Shown here: positions 56,497-64,000 of the stretch, one piece after another
Layout of the letters: each line of letters opens with the position of its first letter
Position numbering within the stretch: position 1 is the stretch's first letter
Assembly (NCBI RefSeq): GCF_038051985.1
Contig: NZ_CP150291.1
Span: forward strand, 3,782,001-3,846,000
Source: Solibacillus sp. FSL H8-0523
GTDB taxonomy: Bacteria > Bacillota > Bacilli > Bacillales_A > Planococcaceae
Reading direction: 5' to 3'
Length of the DNA: 64,000 nucleotides
Notes under the pieces: generated by a model
Database searches by the model: none
Seen by the model: only the letters and a program-made list of their open reading frames with translations
What the model was told of the DNA's origin: nothing
Made by a program: the position numbers and the translations under genes

Positions 56497-58668
56497 TTAC
56501 ACGCTAGGTTGTGCTACTGGCGGTAACATCGTTAAGGAGATACGTCCTTTATTCGCTTCTACCTTTTCTACCCAAACTGTTACGATATCACCTAAGGCCA
56601 CGACGTCTAATGGATGCTTGACGCGAGCTTTTTGCAATTTTGAAATATGCACTAGCCCGTCTTGCTTGACGCCAATATCAACGAACGCCCCAAAGTCTAC
56701 TACGTTACGAACCGTTCCTTGTAGTTCCATACCTACTTGTAAGTCTTCCATTTTTAAAACATCCGTTTTTAATAACGGCTGAGGAAAGGCATCACGTGGA
56801 TCTCGGGATGGTTTCATTAATGTATCCACAATATCTTTTAACGTCACTTCACCTACATTAAGTGTCGTACTTAATTCCGCTAAACTTAGCTGACCAATTG
56901 CTTGTTCTGCCTTTGGTGTGCCCACATCTTTTTTCACTAATCCAGCCGCTTCTAAAATAGCTTCAGCTAATTTATAGCTTTCTGGGTGAATACCTGTTGC
57001 ATCTAGTGGATTTTTCGCCTCTGGAATACGTAAGAAACCGATTGCCTGCTCGTATGTTTTTGCGCCTAATCTCGGGATTTTTTTCAGTTGAGCGCGTGAT
57101 GTGAATGGACCATTTTCACCGCGCATCGTTACGATGTTTTCTGCAACTGTTTTTGATAAGCCCGATACATATTGCAGTAGTGATGCGGATGCGGTGTTCA
57201 CATTGACTCCTACTTGGTTAACCGCTGTTTCAACGATAAATGTTAGTGAGTCTGCTAATTGCTTTTGTGATACGTCATGCTGATATTGGCCAACACCGAC
57301 TGCTTTTGGTTCGATTTTCACTAATTCTGATAGCGGATCTTGCAAGCGACGGGCAATAGACACCGCGCTACGCTGCTCTACTTGTAAATCAGGGAATTCC
57401 GCACGTGCGACATCGGATGCAGAGTAAACAGATGCACCAGCTTCGTTTACAATTACGTACGCAGCCTCACCCTCTACTTCTTTTAAAATTTCTGCAATAA
57501 ATTGCTCCGTCTCACGTGAAGCCGTACCGTTACCAATGGCGATGATGCTTATTGGATATTTCTTTAATAACGATTTAATCGTTTCCTTCGATTTTGTTGT
57601 ATCCGATGTTGTATGCGGGTAAATAACCCCGATTTCAATCATCTTCCCTGTTTCATCAACAACTGCTAATTTACAGCCCGTACGATAAGCTGGGTCTACC
57701 CCAAGTACGACTTTCCCGCGCATTGGCGGCTGTAATAATAAATTACGTAAGTTTTCTGAGAAAATATGAATCGCTTGCGCTTCCCCTTTTGTCGTTAACT
57801 CTGATCGTAATTCATTTTCAATGGATGGCTTGATTAAGCGTTTGTAACTATCCGCAATGGCCAATTTCACCTGTTCAACAGAAGGTCCAACAAAATTTCT
57901 TGGAATAAAATGCAGTTCCATTTGCGAAACTGCTTTATCCACTGGCACATCAATTGCAGCACGTAAAATATCTTCCTTTTCACCACGATTTACAGCTAGC
58001 GTGCGGTGTGGTGCCATACGTGAAACCGGTTCTTCATACTCGTAATACATTTCGAATACTTGCTTTTCGTCTTTTTCTGCATTTTTTACAGATGTTACGA
58101 GCTTCCCTTCACGCCAAGAAAGCTTACGCAATTTCTCACGTACTGCTGCATCATCTGCAAAGTGCTCTGCTATAATATCACGTGCACCCGCTAAAGCCTC
58201 TTCAACAGTTGATACACCTTGTTCTTCATTTACATAACTAGCAGCTAACAATTCGACTGACTGCTTGCTAAATTTTAAAATGTGATCAGCTAACGGTTGT
58301 AACCCGCGTTCTTTGGCAATCGTTGCTTTCGTACGGCGCTTTTGCTTATACGGACGATATAAATCCTCTACTCGTTGTAGTACGGTTGCCGCTTGAATTG
58401 CTTGCTGTAACTCTTCTGTTAGTTTGCCCTGCTCGTCGATTAAGCGGATGACTTCTTCTTTTCTCGTTTCTAATTGTTGTATGTAGTGATAGCGATCTTC
58501 AATTGCTTTGATTTGTACTTCGTCTAGAGAACCAGTCGCTTCCTTACGGTAACGGGCAATAAACGGCACTGTATTTCCTTCTTCTAGTAATTCAATAACC
58601 GTTTGCGCCTGTTTTGCTTGTACATTTGTCTCTTGGGCAATCATTTGTAGCATTTTCTTTTGTTCCAT
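56497..58668 (-). CDS. tex: Tex-family RNA-binding protein (YdcI)
   Basis: 723 residues. Tex N-domain (~5-190), YqgF/RNase H-like domain (~325-450, VVLGVDPAYRTGCKLAVVD), helix-hairpin-helix repeats (~490-560), and a C-terminal S1 RNA-binding domain (~645-715, GTVRNVVDFGAFVDIGVKQDG region). Tex affects transcription and translation fidelity; details are unsettled. Upstream of sprT; no rsbX lies between it and sigB. Confidence 0.94.
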   Translation of the reverse strand: MEQKKMLQMIAQETNVQAKQAQTVIELLEEGNTVPFIARYRKEATGSLDEVQIKAIEDRYHYIQQLETRKEEVIRLIDEQGKLTEELQQAIQAATVLQRVEDLYRPYKQKRRTKATIAKERGLQPLADHILKFSKQSVELLAASYVNEEQGVSTVEEALAGARDIIAEHFADDAAVREKLRKLSWREGKLVTSVKNAEKDEKQVFEMYYEYEEPVSRMAPHRTLAVNRGEKEDILRAAIDVPVDKAVSQMELHFIPRNFVGPSVEQVKLAIADSYKRLIKPSIENELRSELTTKGEAQAIHIFSENLRNLLLQPPMRGKVVLGVDPAYRTGCKLAVVDETGKMIEIGVIYPHTTSDTTKSKETIKSLLKKYPISIIAIGNGTASRETEQFIAEILKEVEGEAAYVIVNEAGASVYSASDVARAEFPDLQVEQRSAVSIARRLQDPLSELVKIEPKAVGVGQYQHDVSQKQLADSLTFIVETAVNQVGVNVNTASASLLQYVSGLSKTVAENIVTMRGENGPFTSRAQLKKIPRLGAKTYEQAIGFLRIPEAKNPLDATGIHPESYKLAEAILEAAGLVKKDVGTPKAEQAIGQLSLAELSTTLNVGEVTLKDIVDTLMKPSRDPRDAFPQPLLKTDVLKMEDLQVGMELQGTVRNVVDFGAFVDIGVKQDGLVHISKLQKARVKHPLDVVALGDIVTVWVEKVEANKGRISLTMLPPVAQPSV

Positions 58669-58788
58669 TGTGCCACTCCTTTTGCGTTTGAACTTCTTTT
58701 AGTGTACCACTAACATTTCCTCGTTACTCTTACAAACTCGTATTTTTGCGTACAAAAAAAGAGCCCACTTCTAGTAGACTCCAAACTA

Positions 58789-59574
58789 TTAAAGTGAAAC
58801 GCCGCCACTCGATACGATAGTATCTTGTAATTTTTTTATCGCCTTACGCTGAATGCGTGAAACATGCATTTGCGAGATACCGAGTCGTTCGCCCGCTTCT
58901 TTTTGACTTAGCTGCTCTAAATAGGTTAATTGAATAATTTGATGCTCTCGTTCAGTTAATACATTCATTGCATCTGCTACAATCATACGACGGTTCGTTA
59001 CCTCAAAACCGACATCCTCTTTACCAACGACATCAAATAACGTGACCGTGCTACCATCTGAATCAGATTCGATGGAATGATCCATCGATAACGCTTGGTA
59101 ACTACGCCCCATCTCCATGGCCTCTAATACTTCTTCGTCTTGTACCTCTAAAAAATTTGCAATTTCACTAATGGATGGTGAGCGTTGCAATTCAGTTGTT
59201 AATGCCTCTACTGCCGATTTAATACGTGGACCTAATTCCTTAATACGTCTTGGAACATGAACATCCCATGTTTTATCACGTAAAAAGCGTTTAATTTCCC
59301 CGACAATCGTTGGCACAGCAAATGCTTCAAAACTCCTGCCAAATGAGGGGTCAAATCGACGAATTGCACCTAATAAGCCTAGCATACCTACTTGTACAAT
59401 ATCATCATAATACGATTTACCATGAGAATATTTACGAGCAATCGATTCGACTAATTGTTGATAGTGAATGACTAAATTCGTTTGCGCTTCTTCACTCGCA
59501 TGCCCTTGATAGTCAGCAATCCAATCTAGTACTTCTTCTTTTGATGAATTTCTAGGTAGTGATTCTTTCGACAT
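58789..59574 (-). CDS. sigB: General stress sigma factor SigB
   Basis: 261 residues (B. subtilis 262). Region 2 (~35-105) has YYDDIVQVGMLGLLGAIRRFDP; region 3 ~120-180; region 4 HTH (~215-255) has SQKEAGERLGISQMHVSRIQ. Directs RNA polymerase to stress genes; held inactive by RsbW. Its start lies 23 bases inside rsbW, so translation is coupled. Confidence 0.95.
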   Translation of the reverse strand: MSKESLPRNSSKEEVLDWIADYQGHASEEAQTNLVIHYQQLVESIARKYSHGKSYYDDIVQVGMLGLLGAIRRFDPSFGRSFEAFAVPTIVGEIKRFLRDKTWDVHVPRRIKELGPRIKSAVEALTTELQRSPSISEIANFLEVQDEEVLEAMEMGRSYQALSMDHSIESDSDGSTVTLFDVVGKEDVGFEVTNRRMIVADAMNVLTEREHQIIQLTYLEQLSQKEAGERLGISQMHVSRIQRKAIKKLQDTIVSSGGVSL

Positions 59575-60025
59575 TCCCCTTCACCTGCTCTCTCGAGACA
59601 TACTTTGTCATGAAAACAGTTACGCCTCCTTCATTATTTAACTTCACTTCATCCATTAAAGTTTCCATTAAATAAATCCCTAATCCACCTTCACGTAAAA
59701 GTGCTACATTTTCATTTTCATGGTAAGGACCGATTTTCGATTTTACTTCTTCAAAGTTAAAGCTAACACCGTAATCCGCCACCATGATTTCGATTTTATC
59801 ATCGAAAAGCGCACAGCCAATAACAACCTCTCCGCTATCGTCTTCCTTGTAAGCATGATGAACAACATTTGTTACTGCTTCACTTGTGGCAATTTTCAAA
59901 TCTTCTATTTCATCGTAAGTGAATCCAACACGTACAGCTAATCCCGAAATTGTTAAACGAATGACACTAACATACTGCGGCTTAGCCGGCACTCGAATTT
60001 CGATATAATCAAATGCTCTCATCAT
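59552..60025 (-). CDS. rsbW: Anti-sigma factor/serine kinase RsbW
   Basis: 157 residues. GHKL ATPase fold: DLKIATSEAVTNVVHHAYKED (in two parts, ~42-62) is the N-box, VADYGVSF the G1 box, and GGLGIYLMETLMDEV the G2 box. Binds SigB, or phosphorylates RsbV. Overlaps rsbV by four bases. Confidence 0.95.
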   Translation of the reverse strand: MMRAFDYIEIRVPAKPQYVSVIRLTISGLAVRVGFTYDEIEDLKIATSEAVTNVVHHAYKEDDSGEVVIGCALFDDKIEIMVADYGVSFNFEEVKSKIGPYHENENVALLREGGLGIYLMETLMDEVKLNNEGGVTVFMTKYVSREQVKGNVERITT

Positions 60026-60354
60026 TTCAACTCCAATTCCTCGTTGGTTTCAATACTCATTAATTCACTTAATCCTGTAATTTCGAATAATCTTACTAAA
60101 CGATTCGATAAATTCACTAATTTTAGTGATGCATTTTCTCGTATTACTTTTTTATAAAACGCTACAAAAATCCCTAAGCCTGTACTATCCATGTAATTTA
60201 CCTTTGATAGATCAAGTTCAATTTCACGCCCTTCTACAATGTGTACTGTTTCTAACTCTTCACGCAAAATAGGGGCTGTAAATGTATCAATTTCACCCTC
60301 AATATAACCTCTTAGAACACTACCATCTTCTCTAAATTGAACATTAACATTCAT
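60022..60354 (-). CDS. rsbV: Anti-anti-sigma factor RsbV
   Basis: 110 residues, a STAS domain with the phosphorylated Ser57 in MDSTGLGIF (B. subtilis Ser56). Unphosphorylated RsbV pulls RsbW off SigB. A SigB-type promoter lies 35 bases upstream, so rsbVW-sigB is autocatalytic. Confidence 0.95.
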   Translation of the reverse strand: MNVNVQFREDGSVLRGYIEGEIDTFTAPILREELETVHIVEGREIELDLSKVNYMDSTGLGIFVAFYKKVIRENASLKLVNLSNRLVRLFEITGLSELMSIETNEELELK

Positions 60355-60388
60355 TTCCAGACACCTCCGTATACTAAACTATATTAAG

Positions 60389-60414
60389 TTTCCCTTTATT
60401 GCTTGTACCTAAAC
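60389..60414 (-). promoter_or_regulatory. SigB-dependent promoter upstream of rsbV
   Basis: Minus strand GTTTAG, 14 bases, GGGAAA, against the SigB consensus GTTTAA, 12-15 bases, GGGWAW; one mismatch. It lies between rsbU and rsbV, as in B. subtilis. Confidence 0.75.
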
Positions 60415-60423
60415 ACTTTTAAA

Positions 60424-61419
60424 CTATTTTTTGAAAATAACTACAGTAAAGTCGTCTTCCAAATCAAAGTCTGGCATTGCCTTCAAATAGGTATACATTC
60501 TTTCACACATTTCTTGCGCTGTTAGATGGCTATAGCTTAATGCGAGATCTTTTATAACATCCCGTGGATCGAGATCCCCTTGCTTACGAAAATCCGTTAC
60601 ACCGTCCGTAATCATTAAAATAAAATCATTATCTTCTAGTTCAATTTCATGCTGTGGGTATTTAACTTCAGGCATTACGCCTAACAATAGCCCTTTCGAT
60701 TCCAAGTCATAGAATGTTTGCTCACGTGCCTTGTAATAAATAGCCGGTTCGTGCCCGGCAGAGCCGTACGTAAACAAATTATCTTCCATATCGTACGTTC
60801 CGTAAAACATCGATACAAACATGCTATCATCTACACTTTTTTCAATGATGCGATTTAACACTTCTAAAATATAAGATGGATCATTTGTTGCATACTCTAA
60901 TGTATCAAGCCCATATTTCACCATCGACATGCAAAGTGCAGCGGGAACACCCTTGCCAACAACATCGGTAACCGCTACACTAACATAGTTTTCATCATCG
61001 CTTAAAAAATGTACGTAGTCTCCATTCATTTTGCGAATAGGAATCGATACCATCCCTACATCGATTGCATTTATTTTTGGAATTGTTGTACGAAGAATCA
61101 TGTCTTGAATTTTCGTTGCAACATTCATTTCAACCCGTAACTCTTCTTGCTGCTCTAACAGACTTTCATGCTCTTTAAGCGTTAGCCCGAAATGCACCAT
61201 AATTTCGATTAGGAAATCGTAGCTGTTTGAAACCTCTCTCGATAAATTCGGATAAATCTGCTCAAGTGCATGCTTATGAATATTAATTACTTCCTCAGGT
61301 GTAACTTTCTTCTGAATAAGTTGTCGAATAAAGTTTTGCCCAATATACAAATTTCGTTCTGTTTGATTTGCTAAGTAGTCTGCTAATATTTTATGATATT
61401 GGATTTGTAATTCTTTCAA
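60424..61419 (-). CDS. rsbU: Phosphoserine phosphatase RsbU
   Basis: 331 residues (B. subtilis 335). An N-terminal helical RsbT-binding domain (~1-85), linker, and a PP2C domain (~120-331) with GGDYVHFL-like (here MNGDYVHF, the first metal Asp), VAVTDVVGKGVPAALCM (~155) and ILMITDGVTDF (~270). Dephosphorylates RsbV after RsbT binds. TTG start with AGGAAGTGA upstream. Confidence 0.94.
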   Translation of the reverse strand: MKELQIQYHKILADYLANQTERNLYIGQNFIRQLIQKKVTPEEVINIHKHALEQIYPNLSREVSNSYDFLIEIMVHFGLTLKEHESLLEQQEELRVEMNVATKIQDMILRTTIPKINAIDVGMVSIPIRKMNGDYVHFLSDDENYVSVAVTDVVGKGVPAALCMSMVKYGLDTLEYATNDPSYILEVLNRIIEKSVDDSMFVSMFYGTYDMEDNLFTYGSAGHEPAIYYKAREQTFYDLESKGLLLGVMPEVKYPQHEIELEDNDFILMITDGVTDFRKQGDLDPRDVIKDLALSYSHLTAQEMCERMYTYLKAMPDFDLEDDFTVVIFKK

Positions 61420-61432
61420 GTATAATCACTTC

Positions 61433-61837
61433 CTACTGCACCCATTTTTCAATCACAACCAACGTGCCTTCCCCTATAGATGATTGAATATCCATCTTAT
61501 CCATCAACCGTTTGACACCAGGAAGTCCCGCGCCTAAGCCGCCAGACGTAGAATAACCGTCTTCCATCACCTTTTTTAAATTATTAATGCCTGGCCCTTT
61601 GTCAGCCGCAATAATGCGTATACCTACTTTACTTCCATCTCGAATACGTTCTAGTACAATTTCACCCGCGCGTGCATATAAATATATGTTTCGAGCTAAT
61701 TCGCTAATTGCCGTCGTAATTCGAGCTTGGTCTACCGCACCAAAACCTATCGCTTTCGCTTCGTCCCTACCTAATTGGCGTGCAGCTACAATATCCCATT
61801 CAGTTATAATTTCTACGGTAGATCTGATTTCCATCAT
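61433..61837 (-). CDS. rsbT: Serine/threonine kinase RsbT
   Basis: 134 residues (B. subtilis 133) from the ATG at 61837, with GGAGGCGCT directly before it. GHKL kinase: ARITTAISELARNIYLYA (~45-62), ADKGPGI (~83) and GLGAGLPGVKRLMDKM (~103). Normally kept in the stressosome by RsbR and RsbS and released on stress to activate RsbU. Here it is the first gene of the operon; no rsbR or rsbS lies upstream. Confidence 0.93.
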   Translation of the reverse strand: MMEIRSTVEIITEWDIVAARQLGRDEAKAIGFGAVDQARITTAISELARNIYLYARAGEIVLERIRDGSKVGIRIIAADKGPGINNLKKVMEDGYSTSGGLGAGLPGVKRLMDKMDIQSSIGEGTLVVIEKWVQ

Positions 61838-62104
61838 AGCGCCTCCAAATCTTTTAAAATCATTCACTTGAATAGTTTATTTTTTCTGAATTGTACATCA
61901 ATTATAGCAAAATACGATGTTTTTTTGTTAATTCTACGAAAATAAAATAAATTAACATTAATATACAATTTATAGACTTTATTCTAATTCATCCTAAACT
62001 TTTTTACACTAGATAAGACTCACTTCTTGATCAGTTTCTCCTTAGCCATTGAATAAACTACGCCAACACATCTAATGTTTAACGAATTTTTACTTTTTAG
62101 CTAT
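61838..62104. other. AT-rich gap where rsbR and rsbS would be expected
   Basis: Holds an extended -10 promoter for rsbT at 61901-61909 (TGCTATAAT on the minus strand), 64 bases before its start. No trace of rsbR or rsbS was recognised in any frame. Confidence 0.6.
61901..61909 (-). promoter_or_regulatory. Likely rsbT promoter (extended -10)
   Basis: TGCTATAAT on the minus strand, a consensus extended -10. A TTAACA at a 19-base spacing is a poor -35. Confidence 0.6.
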
Positions 62105-62142
62105 AAAAAAGCACCGAAACCAGATGTCTCGATGCTTTTTTT
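62105..62142 (-). terminator. Terminator of mazEF
   Basis: GCATCGA pairs with TCGGTGC (one wobble) around GACATCTGGTT, followed by TTTTTTAT on the minus strand. Separates mazEF from the rsb operon. Confidence 0.82.
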
Positions 62143-62147
62143 ATGTA

Positions 62148-62498
62148 TTAAAATTTTACAAGTCCTAAACTAATACCAAGTGCAATATCCACCTCATGCA
62201 TTAATTTGGCATCAAGCTGTGTAATCCGATCTGTTAATCGAGATTTATCAATAGTACGCAATTGTTCAAGCAAAATTACTGAATCACGTTCAAACCCATA
62301 CTTTTTCGCATCGATTTCAACATGTGTAGGCAATTTTGCTTTTTGAATTTGCGCAGTAATTGCAGCAATAATAACTGTTGGGCTAAAACGATTACCTATA
62401 TCATTTTGAATAATAAGAACAGGTCTTGTACCACCCTGTTCAGACCCAATAACTGGTGATAAATCGGCAAAAAAAACGTCTCCACGTTTTACAATCAA
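62148..62498 (-). CDS. mazF: mRNA interferase MazF (EndoA/NdoA)
   Basis: 116 residues, the exact length of B. subtilis Endo[21 protein letters not shown] (4-23, the S1-S2 loop) and RPVLIIQND, ending [11 protein letters not shown], mark PemK/MazF ribonucleases, which cut mRNA at short motifs (UACAU in B. subtilis). TTG start, GGGGGATGA upstream. Four bases after mazE. Confidence 0.96.
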   Translation of the reverse strand: MIVKRGDVFFADLSPVIGSEQGGTRPVLIIQNDIGNRFSPTVIIAAITAQIQKAKLPTHVEIDAKKYGFERDSVILLEQLRTIDKSRLTDRITQLDAKLMHEVDIALGISLGLVKF

Positions 62499-62502
62499 AT
62501 TG

Positions 62503-62790
62503 TCATCCCCCGCTTACGAGACGCTCCACCATATGTTCTGCCTCATACTCTGCATGTAAGCACTCACTGCAAATTGTCAGATTAATTTGCGACATTTCCA
62601 CATAGCCCTTCATTAAAGCTTCCCGTATTTGATTTGGTTGCATATGCTTTGTATATTCTTTAGTAGCTAAATACGTGATTACTTCGTTCCCATCCGTATT
62701 CCTACCAAATGTTCTTTCAAATTGTGCAATTAACTCATTTGGAATATTAATTACTACTTCTTCTACTTCTACAATTTCTTTTGCGTACAA
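62503..62790 (-). CDS. mazE: Antitoxin MazE (EndoAI)
   Basis: 95 residues from the TTG at 62790, 6 bases after GGAGGTG; the longer frame to 62817 overlaps that site. Ribbon-helix-helix N-terminus ([18 protein letters not shown], ~11-28) and a C-terminal toxin-binding tail. Neutralises MazF and represses its operon. Tail has CSEC, a Cys pair not usual in EndoAI. Confidence 0.85.
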   Translation of the reverse strand: MYAKEIVEVEEVVINIPNELIAQFERTFGRNTDGNEVITYLATKEYTKHMQPNQIREALMKGYVEMSQINLTICSECLHAEYEAEHMVERLVSGG

Positions 62791-62831
62791 AACAAGCACC
62801 TCCACCGTCCATACCATTTCTAATTCATTCT

Positions 62832-62844
62832 AACATTGAATGTT
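62832..62844. promoter_or_regulatory. 13-bp palindrome upstream of mazEF
   Basis: AACATTGAATGTT, a perfect dyad 42 bases before the mazE start. Candidate operator for the MazE-MazF complex. Confidence 0.4.
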
Positions 62845-62949
62845 CGCAAAGAAAAGACAAGAAAACAAAAAAACTGACAATTCTCGCGACGGAAACAGAA
62901 TATTACGTGGAGGTACTTATTATAATCTACATTTCACATAAATCACATC

Positions 62950-64000
62950 TTATTTATATACTCTTGGAACTCGAGCCGTAATGACACAAGGTACTTCATA
63001 ATTAATTGTTTCTAACTTGTTGGCCCAATCATCCATTGTAATTTCCTGTTGGCCTTGCTTACCAATCAATACAACAGGCTCTCCCACATTATATGCTTTC
63101 GGAAGTAAAATCATACTTTGATCCATACAAATTCGACCAATAATTTTCGCACGCTCGCCACCTACAAGTACCTCTTGCCCGCTTAACTTACGAATCATCC
63201 CATCTGCGTAGCCAATAGGAATTGTTCCAATGTATACGTCTTCGTTTGCGGTAAACAGAGCACCATAACCAACTGATTGTCCCGCCTCTAGTTTCTTTAC
63301 GTGTACAAGCTCTGTTTGTAACGAAAAGGCTGGTTGAATCGGAAATGGTAAAATTTCGCCGACATATGAAGAAGGAGTTAACCCATACATCGAAATCCCA
63401 AATCGTACGGCATCATACTGTAAGGATGTGTCTTTTACTAATGCCGTTGCGGTATTTGCCACATGAACAAGTCTAGGCTTTGTAGGTAACGCCCCTAAAA
63501 GCTCCTTAAATAGGTATACTTGGTTGTCAAAGTACAACGTATCTTCTTCATCTGCTGTTGCGAAATGTGTGAAAATACCGTCAAGAATAAACTGTGATGT
63601 GGCTGCAATGGCTTCGTATAGTGCTTGTAACTCTTCTTTTGTTGTCACACCAATGCGCCCCATGCCGGAATCAATTTTAATATGCACCTTTACGGATTGC
63701 GGAAGTGGTGAATACGCATTCGCATGGTTGATCCAATCTGCAGAAAAAACAGTCAGGGTAATATTTTCTTTGGAAGCGTATGGAATAAAGTTTAGTGGTG
63801 TTGCTCCTAATATTAAAATATCGATATCGGGAAAGTTAGTTCTCATATGTACAGCTTCATCAGGTGTTGCAACGGCAAGCATTGTTGCTCCTGCTCGAAT
63901 TGCTGCTTTTGCTACTTCAATATCACCATGGCCATATGCATTGGCCTTCACTACAGCAATGATTTGTACGTCTGGTTGCAGATGTTTGCGCAGTGAGCTA
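62950..64000 (-). CDS. alr: Alanine racemase (5' end outside window)
   Basis: At least 350 residues are in the window. PLP-lysine motif VVKANAYGHG near the right edge, KIDSGMGRIGV, the YGLTPS loop, and the C-terminal Tyr/Arg active-site area ICMDQSMI. Interconverts L- and D-alanine for peptidoglycan. An internal GTG at 63951 is not the start; the frame is open to the window edge. alr-mazE-mazF order as in B. subtilis. Confidence 0.96.
   Translation of the reverse strand, partial: SSLRKHLQPDVQIIAVVKANAYGHGDIEVAKAAIRAGATMLAVATPDEAVHMRTNFPDIDILILGATPLNFIPYASKENITLTVFSADWINHANAYSPLPQSVKVHIKIDSGMGRIGVTTKEELQALYEAIAATSQFILDGIFTHFATADEEDTLYFDNQVYLFKELLGALPTKPRLVHVANTATALVKDTSLQYDAVRFGISMYGLTPSSYVGEILPFPIQPAFSLQTELVHVKKLEAGQSVGYGALFTANEDVYIGTIPIGYADGMIRKLSGQEVLVGGERAKIIGRICMDQSMILLPKAYNVGEPVVLIGKQGQQEITMDDWANKLETINYEVPCVITARVPRVYK

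Noticed and set aside
61838-62104. Remnant of rsbR or rsbS
   Set aside because: Six frames were read by eye; no STAS-like motif (such as DSxG) or longer frame was found.

Overview
This window reads as a low-GC Gram-positive chromosome of the Bacillales, most likely Planococcaceae/Caryophanaceae (Solibacillus or Lysinibacillus type). The basis is gene content and gene order: an alr-mazEF-rsb-sigB-tex-sprT block, a tsaEB-rimI-tsaD-ydiF-rex-tatAC-ydiL-groESL block and a yeaCD-yebA-guaA block. All three follow the Bacillus subtilis order, but here they run mostly on the minus strand. The genus is an inference from memory; no search was run.

Layout. 1-3300: the end of a NitT/TauT-type ABC importer, then an HxlR regulator divergent from a two-gene operon (DUF4242 protein and acyl-CoA-dehydrogenase-like flavoprotein). 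3360-5626: CtaG plus DUF2243 membrane proteins and a manganese catalase. 5700-9860: two guaA genes, each followed immediately by near-identical copies of a 98-bp tandem repeat, plus a decayed third guaA 3' end. The second guaA has lost its glutaminase active site and lies behind a purine riboswitch. 9868-14125: MoxR ATPase, DUF58 and transglutaminase (yeaC-yeaD-yebA). 14950-17256: NAD salvage (nadE, pncB). 17560-19326: glnK-amtB behind two GlnR/TnrA boxes. 19535-20506: proline dehydrogenase. 20551-23401: the membrane-fluidity set desR-desK-des. 24102-29634: methionine synthesis (metH, yitJ) behind a SAM-I riboswitch. 29697-37779: coproporphyrinogen oxidase, HemAT-type aerotaxis sensor, unknown proteins, LysR plus esterase, and an SLH-anchored GDSL hydrolase. 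38411-48946: groESL with CIRCE, CPBP protease, Tat translocase, Rex, an ABC-F protein and the t6A enzymes. A cluster of DnaA boxes lies next to tsaD. 49536-55829: an isolated tRNA-Asp and a 7-tRNA plus 16S-23S-5S operon, all on the minus strand. 55948-64000: sprT, tex, a minimal SigB module (rsbTUVW-sigB), mazEF and a partial alr.

The main functional themes are translation-linked RNA genes, purine and methionine control by riboswitches, nitrogen control, cold and general stress signalling, and protein quality control. No phage, insertion sequence, CRISPR or integrative element was recognised.

The most unusual signals are the guaA paralogue with its repeats and vestige, the DnaA-box cluster, and the SigB operon that lacks its usual RsbR/RsbS/RsbX neighbours. 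Start codons were moved from the longest ORF wherever a Shine-Dalgarno sequence clearly picked an internal start.
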